NCBI GenBank assembly: GCA_037444845.1
Contig: JBBILQ010000003.1
Coordinates: 19,362 to 83,361, forward strand
Length of the DNA stretch: 64,000 nt
Origin: JARYMI01 sp037444845
GTDB lineage: Bacteria > Acidobacteriota > Aminicenantia > Aminicenantales > UBA8522
Direction of reading: 5' to 3'
Shown: positions 59,602 to 64,000 of the stretch, piece by piece
How the letters are laid out: each line of letters opens with the position of its first letter
How positions within the stretch are numbered: position 1 is the stretch's first letter
Position numbers and translations under genes: made by a program
Notes under the pieces: generated by a model
Database searches by the model: none
Seen by the model: the letters and a program-made list of their open reading frames with translations, nothing else
Told to the model about the DNA's origin: nothing

Positions 59602-59922
59602 GTGGCCAACATTGAGATCAACGGAAAAACATACGAGACCAACGAGGAAGGTTTCTTAATCCATCCTGAAGAGTGGAGCGAGGATGTCGCGGCCGCGCTG
59701 GCCAGACAAGAAGAAGGCATCGACTGCCTGACCGAAGAGCACTTGTCCGTGATCAGGTTTATTCGCCAGTATTACCTTGAAAATAGCCTTGCGCCAATGG
59801 TCCGGAGCGTCTGCAAGGCCACGGGCTTCCCTCTCAAACACATCTACGAGCTTTTCCCCTCGGGCCCGGCCAGAGGGGCCTGCAAGGTGGCCGGACTTCC
59901 CAAGCCCGACGGCTGCGTCTGA
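59602..59922 (+). CDS. dsrC: DsrC/TusE family sulfur-carrier protein
   Basis: A 106-residue sulfur carrier. The conserved C-terminal arm reads GACKVAGLPKPDGCV, with Cys94 and the penultimate Cys105 separated by ten residues, the full two-Cys arrangement that forms the DsrC trisulfide. TusE-type proteins keep only the last Cys. The body (NGKTYETNEEGFLIHPEEW, LAPMVRSVCKATGF) is typical. The start is a GTG. No dsrAB genes are near, so it need not be tied to sulfite reduction; a role in sulfur trafficking is likely, and a cysteine-desulfurase-family gene faces it on the other strand. Confidence 0.93.
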   Translation: MANIEINGKTYETNEEGFLIHPEEWSEDVAAALARQEEGIDCLTEEHLSVIRFIRQYYLENSLAPMVRSVCKATGFPLKHIYELFPSGPARGACKVAGLPKPDGCV

Positions 59923-59943
59923 GCCCTGAACCGCTGCGATTTC

Positions 59944-61116
59944 TTAGCCAGGTTTTCTTTTCTGGAAGGCAACGATTTCTTTGACGGCTTCGACGGCGAT
60001 CTGGATTTCCTCCTCCGTATTAAACGGTCCGATGCCGAAGCGAACCGCTCCCTCGATTTTGTCCGTCCCGAGCTGTTCATGGACAAGAGGAGCGCAGTGC
60101 AGTCCCGACCGGGAAGCGGTGTTATAACCGACATCCAGGATTGTCGAGGCGTTGAGGGCGTCGAGCCCGTCCACGTTAAAAAGAAACACGGAGATGTGAT
60201 CGGTCAGGTTGTCCTGGCAATAGAGAGTGATTCCCTCGATATCTTTCAGCCCGTCTCTTAGCTGAGTCGTCAGCTTCATCTCCTGCTCATGGATGGCCTG
60301 GAGGCCTCTATTCTCAATCCACTTGAGGCCAGCATTCAACCCGGCAACTCCCAGGACATTCAGGGTGCCATACTCCAGCCGATAAGGATATTCGTCGAGA
60401 TGAGTCCGCTGGGCTGAACGGACTCCCGTCCCCCCAGCGCGCGTGTGCCTTATTTCGATTCCTTCTCTCACGTAGAGGCCCCCGATTCCGGTCGGCCCGA
60501 GAAGCGACTTGTGCCCCGTGAAGGCTAAGACGTCGAGATTATCCTTATCCATGTCGATTGGGATCTTGCCGGCTGATTGCGACGCGTCGACGGCAAAGGG
60601 AATGCCCCTCTCGCGGCAGCACCGGCCGATTTCCCTGATCGGCTGGACGGTTCCCAAAACATTAGAAGCATGATTGACGATTACAAGACGCGTGTTTTTT
60701 TTGAATTTTGGCGGAAAGTCATCCGGATCAACAAAGCCCTGCCGGTTGAAGGGAACGTAGTCAACTTCTACCCCGCCGTCCTTCCAGAGATGATAGAGCG
60801 GCCTGAGCACGGAGTTGTGTTCAAGGGTTGTCGTGATGGCATGATCACCTTCTTTGAGCAGGCCGAATATGATCAGGTTGAGGGCGTCAGTTGAATTATA
60901 GGAAAAACACAGCCTGTTCGGGTCCTTCCCGCTAAAAAATGAGGTCAGCATCCGCCTTGTCTCTTCGACCAGCGAGCCTGTTTCGAGGCAGAGGTCGTAG
61001 CCCGACCGGCCCGGGTTGACGCCGAAGTTACGGTAAAAATAGTCCATGAATTCGTAGACCTCAGCGGGCTTTGGGAATGACGTCGCCGCGTTATCCAGGA
61101 AGATGAATTTTTTCAT
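59944..61116 (-). CDS. Cysteine desulfurase family protein (aminotransferase class V)
   Basis: PLP-dependent protein of 390 residues, close to the TIGR01977 group. The PLP site is complete: His100 in LEHNSVL, Asp177 in AVDASQ and Lys203 in TGHKSLLGP. A candidate catalytic Cys341 is in SRSGLHCAPLVH, the loop where desulfurases keep their nucleophile. It would release sulfur from cysteine or a similar substrate. Its 3' end faces that of dsrC with 21 bases between, so a functional pair for sulfur transfer is plausible but not proven. Confidence 0.88.
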   Translation of the reverse strand: MKKFIFLDNAATSFPKPAEVYEFMDYFYRNFGVNPGRSGYDLCLETGSLVEETRRMLTSFFSGKDPNRLCFSYNSTDALNLIIFGLLKEGDHAITTTLEHNSVLRPLYHLWKDGGVEVDYVPFNRQGFVDPDDFPPKFKKNTRLVIVNHASNVLGTVQPIREIGRCCRERGIPFAVDASQSAGKIPIDMDKDNLDVLAFTGHKSLLGPTGIGGLYVREGIEIRHTRAGGTGVRSAQRTHLDEYPYRLEYGTLNVLGVAGLNAGLKWIENRGLQAIHEQEMKLTTQLRDGLKDIEGITLYCQDNLTDHISVFLFNVDGLDALNASTILDVGYNTASRSGLHCAPLVHEQLGTDKIEGAVRFGIGPFNTEEEIQIAVEAVKEIVAFQKRKPG

Positions 61117-61410
61117 TGGGCGGCCTCCCCGGCCTGAAGATTGTTGGTCACAGCGGCGAAATCATATCCTAATGAAACGCCGCCGCAAAATCAACGGGCC
61201 AGGCAACAGAAAATTGACAGAAAGGCCTCCTTGGAATAGAATATTATCACCCTGTTCGGGCGATATGTCTAAACCTCGGATTGGCTCTTTCCTCATCCTC
61301 CCGTTCTTCCTCGGGTCTTCGCCTTCTGATCAGACTTCCCTGGCCTCTCGCTGTGACACTGGCGAACCCGCTGGAATAGACTTGTCATTACTCCTGATAA
61401 GGGTAGGACA
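61117..61410. other. Divergent intergenic region
   Basis: About 290 bases between the desulfurase and toroid genes. I see no clear promoter pair, RNA gene or repeat. Short frames here lack ribosome binding sites. Confidence 0.4.
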
Positions 61411-62394
61411 ATGAAGTTCAACACGGGCAAGTCAGTGGAATTCTTGCTCGCCCGGGGAAGCTTGCCCATTCTCTTCTGGCTGAAAAAGGACATCCTCGAC
61501 GTCCCGGTTGACCGCGAAGTCAAAAACCTGCGCAAGTTTGCCGCACGGGTCAGGATCCTAGAATCTCAGAAGCCCGATGGAAGCTGGTGGGATAAGAGGT
61601 CAGATACTCCCGTGGACTGGGAAAGAACTCTTTATCGAATGGACACCTTGAGGAATCTGTTCCGGCTCTACGACTTTGGCTGTTCGCTCAAAGAAGAGGG
61701 AATTGAGAGGGCCGTGGACTTTTTGTTCTGCCTCCAATCCAAAGAAGGGGATTTTCGGGGGACGGTTCGCAACGAGCATACGCCGACTTTTCATGCCCTT
61801 GTCCTGGAAATTCTTTGCCGTTACGGGCTGGACAAAGACCGCCGCGTCCAAAAGGGATTCCAGTGGATCTTGGCCAACAGGCAGCGGGACGGCGGTTGGG
61901 CTCTGTTTTCTTCGTGCCATTCTGCTGATAAGCCGGGTTCATCCTCGCGGCCAAGGCGAACGCCGAGAGGCCAGCCGTTCAAGCCTCCCAAGTCTCAGCC
62001 CTTTTCTCATCATGTGACAGGAATGATGCTGAGGGCTTTTGCTGAATCGCCAACCTGGAGAAACAGCCAGGAGGCCCGCCAGGCCGGAGAGATCCTCCAG
62101 GGGTGTTTTTTCCAGGACGAGGTGTATAAAGATAGAACCTACCCTTCAGATTGGGAAAAAATATGTTATCCCTTCTGGAACACGGATATCCTGGGCAGTC
62201 TTGACGCCCTTTCCAAGATAGGTTTTGGCGCCGAGGAGCAGATGATCCAAAAGGGACTCAGCTGGCTGATAAAAAGACAGAACAGCCATGGCTTCTGGGA
62301 ATGCGGGAACAAAAAGGCCACTCTGGAAGACCATCTTTGGGTCACGCTGACGGCTCTCAGAGTCCTGAAAAGATTCGGCCTGTTTAAAGCCTGA
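61411..62394 (+). CDS. Alpha/alpha-toroid protein of the prenyltransferase/squalene-cyclase type
   Basis: A 327-residue soluble protein with at least four QW-like repeats, the hallmark of terpene-cyclase toroids: ESQKPDGSWW, LQSKEGDFRG, NRQRDGGWALF and KRQNSHGFWE. It is half the length of a squalene-hopene cyclase and lacks the DxDD acid motif, so it is unlikely to cyclise squalene. Stand-alone toroids of this size occur widely with no known role. A Pro/Arg/Ser-rich loop (residues about 175-195) interrupts the middle. Start: ATG with AGGGTAGG a few bases upstream. folK follows within 17 bases. Confidence 0.8.
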   Translation: MKFNTGKSVEFLLARGSLPILFWLKKDILDVPVDREVKNLRKFAARVRILESQKPDGSWWDKRSDTPVDWERTLYRMDTLRNLFRLYDFGCSLKEEGIERAVDFLFCLQSKEGDFRGTVRNEHTPTFHALVLEILCRYGLDKDRRVQKGFQWILANRQRDGGWALFSSCHSADKPGSSSRPRRTPRGQPFKPPKSQPFSHHVTGMMLRAFAESPTWRNSQEARQAGEILQGCFFQDEVYKDRTYPSDWEKICYPFWNTDILGSLDALSKIGFGAEEQMIQKGLSWLIKRQNSHGFWECGNKKATLEDHLWVTLTALRVLKRFGLFKA

Positions 62395-62410
62395 CCTCAA
62401 CGTCCGGAAC

Positions 62411-62944
62411 ATGCGGTATTTCTTGAGTCTTGGCAGCAACCTTGGCCGCCGCAGGAGAAACCTGGGCCGCGCCGTCGAGGCCCTGGAACTGGCAGGCATC
62501 GCCATCACGAAGACCTCCTCTCTCTACGAGACGGAGCCTGTCGGTGATAAAGAGCAACCATGGTTTCTTAACCTCGTCGTCGAGGCCAGCTCCTCGCTTG
62601 ACCCGGAAGAAATGCTCGATCTGATCCAGACAATCGAGCGGAAATTGGGCCGCAGGTCAGAGAAGCGAGGCGGGCCCCGCCCGATCGATATCGACATCCT
62701 CCTGGCTGAGGAAAGGGTCATCCAACGAGAACACCTGACGATTCCGCACCCCAGGCTCCACCAGAGGAATTTTGTGCTTCAGCCGCTTGAAGAAATATCG
62801 GCTGAAGCCGTCCAGCCGCTTCTTGGGATGAAAATCAAAGACCTCAGGACGCTTTCAACCGACAATTCGATCGTGAAGAAATTGAGGCGTCCTTTCCGGT
62901 ACAGGAGTCCTGCCAGCAAAAAGAATCAACAAGCGATTTTCTAA
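62411..62944 (+). CDS. folK: 2-amino-4-hydroxy-6-hydroxymethyldihydropteridine pyrophosphokinase
   Basis: HPPK, which transfers pyrophosphate from ATP to the pterin in folate synthesis. The 177 residues contain LSLGSNLGRRRRNL, the SSLYETEPVGDKEQPWFLN segment (19 residues), and the signature GGPRPIDIDILL with the metal-binding Asp pair, then IPHPRLHQRNFVLQPL. A C-terminal basic tail of about 25 residues exceeds the usual length. No other folate gene is near. Confidence 0.94.
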   Translation: MRYFLSLGSNLGRRRRNLGRAVEALELAGIAITKTSSLYETEPVGDKEQPWFLNLVVEASSSLDPEEMLDLIQTIERKLGRRSEKRGGPRPIDIDILLAEERVIQREHLTIPHPRLHQRNFVLQPLEEISAEAVQPLLGMKIKDLRTLSTDNSIVKKLRRPFRYRSPASKKNQQAIF

Positions 62945-63136
62945 AATGCATTTTCAAGATGGCGGATTTTTAGGGCCACAAATACCATTCGGGATGGAAG
63001 TTGTCAATCGAATCAAAGTTTGCACAAATAATCCTGATAATTTTCGACACGACACCTCTTCCCTTTCCGCGCGACCCTGAACCCTTCCTTTGCCAACAGC
63101 TTCCCGTGCCCTCGACTCCTCCCGGGTATTTCTCGT

Positions 63137-63256
63137 TCAGGCTGCGGTCCGCCTCTCCCACCGGCCGACGGGGGAGAGCGCCATGAGCGCAACGAGCGCC
63201 AGGGTCAGGCAAAAAACGGCGATGACCTCGACGACCGTCCTGGTTTTCATGGGCAT
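63137..63256 (-). pseudogene. Possible N-terminal remnant of a CPBP-type membrane protease
   Basis: A 39-codon frame on the minus strand begins MPMKTRTVVEVIAVFCLTLA and continues through one membrane helix to SPVGRWERRTAA before a stop. This resembles the start of CPBP (abortive-infection-like) membrane proteins, whose remaining five or six helices are absent. It lies in a GC-rich stretch of fragments. The identification is by eye and weak. Confidence 0.25.
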
Positions 63257-63460
63257 CCTTCTGTCGGATGCTCCCGCTTTTTCGGACCCATCCCGCCAGT
63301 CGCGTCTCGAACGGCTCGCCCCCCGTCCGATGACGGCTTGAGGCATAAAAATACCCGAAGAATGTATTTGCCGTCGCCGCTGAGGAAACGGTCGTAGGCG
63401 GCCCGCGTCGCTCCGGCCGTTCCCTGCCTTCTCGCAGAAATCGAGCTCTTCATTCTTCGC

Positions 63461-63841
63461 CTAGGGCTGATAGAGCTGGATCAGGTTACCGCAGGTGTCG
63501 TCGAACACCGCCAGAACGCCCCAGTCCGTCGCCTCGGGCGTCCGCCGGAAGACGACTCCGAGCTTCTTGAGCCGGTCATGCTCCTTCCGGACATCCACGA
63601 CGGAGAACACGATCTCCGGCAGGCCAGCGGCGTAAACGGCTTCCTGGTACGTCCTGGCGACGGGGTTGGCGTTCGGCTCGAGGAGGAGCGCCGTCCCGTT
63701 CCGGTCCTGAGGCGAGGCGACGACGGCCAGCAGCCTGCCGTCCTTCGAGCTCCCGACGAGAAAACAATTCGTGTTCTTGTACCGGAAAATAATAGGAAAT
63801 TCGTTTTCGGCTGCGTTAGCTTGATGATGATGAGCATTCAT
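63461..63841 (-). pseudogene. VOC (glyoxalase/bleomycin-resistance) family protein lacking its N-terminus
   Basis: The last 90 of 126 residues clearly belong to the VOC superfamily: GTALLLEPNANPVARTYQ, VFSVVDVRKEHDRLKKLGV and AVFDDTCGNLIQLYQP, including the metal-ligand Glu region at the C-terminus. The first 35 residues (HHHQANAAENEFPIIFRYKN) do not match the family, in which the first beta-alpha unit with the metal-binding His and DVLGF-type pattern should stand. It is thus a truncated or partly replaced gene. The start ATG has no convincing ribosome binding site. Confidence 0.6.
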
Positions 63842-63845
63842 GGCA

Positions 63846-64000
63846 TCAATTTGACCTCACCTCATCGTGGTGAATGATAGACGGGGAGTCGTCGGATGTC
63901 AAATTGAGATTACGACGGGTGAGAGCGAGCCGGAACCCCGCGGCCAAGGCAAAAAGCGCCGGAAATAACCTCGACCACTCCTTGCGGGCAAGAAGAGAAT
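63846..64000 (-). CDS. Possible 3' end of a gene running off the window
   Basis: On the minus strand one frame is open from the window end to a TGA at 63848-63846, giving about 50 residues with a hydrophobic stretch (LFPALFALAAGFRLALTRR). It may be the tail of a membrane protein, or chance. Nothing further can be said from the sequence in view. Confidence 0.2.
   Translation of the reverse strand, partial: SLLARKEWSRLFPALFALAAGFRLALTRRNLNLTSDDSPSIIHHDEVRSN

Noticed and set aside
1..64000. CRISPR arrays, prophage or restriction/defence systems
   Set aside because: No regularly spaced repeats, cas genes, phage structural genes or methylase/nuclease pairs were seen.

Overview
The window reads as a scaffold piece (it contains a 100-N gap) from an uncultured Gram-negative, probably anaerobic or facultative bacterium. 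Outer-membrane genes (BamD, a TonB-dependent receptor with a carboxypeptidase-type regulatory domain, several beta-barrels, a porin) exclude a monoderm. The dnaK-dnaJ-hspR arrangement, tandem DUF507 genes, a DsrC-type sulfur carrier and the mix of closest-looking protein types suggest an Acidobacteriota/Aminicenantes-like lineage. That placement is inference from gene content, not from a marker search.

Layout. 0-6 kb: the 3' part of an acyl-CoA dehydrogenase, a lone ExbD behind a strong promoter with a palindrome, small conserved proteins (TIGR04076-like, double ACT, class I glutamine amidotransferase), a PKD-domain outer-membrane protein with a textbook terminator, and RmlD. 6-12 kb, minus strand: the translation operon nusA-infB-DUF503-rbfA-nrnA-truB, then two DUF507 genes. 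12-21.3 kb, minus strand: PASTA protein-rpe-epimerase-bamD-OMP-subtilase-recN-C_GCAxxG-miaB, tightly packed. 21.6-28.4 kb: threonine aldolase, then a minus-strand unit of TonB receptor, beta-barrel protein and a membrane Fe-S (HdrD-like) oxidoreductase. 28.5-38.3 kb: lipoamide dehydrogenase and nuoABCDEFGHI followed by an MBL-fold hydrolase; nuoJKLMN are absent. 38.3-43.1 kb: malic enzyme, then a long structured leader with a helical lipoprotein, two L,D-transpeptidases and a third protein that looks like a decayed relative. 43.1-48.3 kb: dnaK-dnaJ-hspR-sigma factor-DnaC-like ATPase behind a promoter that carries an HspR (HAIR) operator.

48.4-48.7 kb holds the most unusual element. Directly after the gap lies the 3' part of a group I self-splicing intron, joined to the 3' half of a tRNA that I read as tRNA-Asn(GTT) split inside its anticodon. 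The 5' exon and the first part of the intron are inside the gap.

49.3-58.7 kb is a phosphate module: a small lipoprotein, a porin, pstS, a pair of mutually exclusive hairpins, pstC-pstA-pstB-phoU, a relic of a THEP1-type NTPase, a small membrane protein, phoB-phoR and a thioredoxin-type arsenate reductase. 59-63 kb: a membrane protein, DsrC facing a cysteine-desulfurase-family protein, an alpha/alpha-toroid (terpene-cyclase-like) protein and folK. The last kilobase is GC-rich and contains only fragments (a VOC protein without its N-terminus, what looks like the start of a CPBP protease, an open frame running off the end), so it appears to be decaying.
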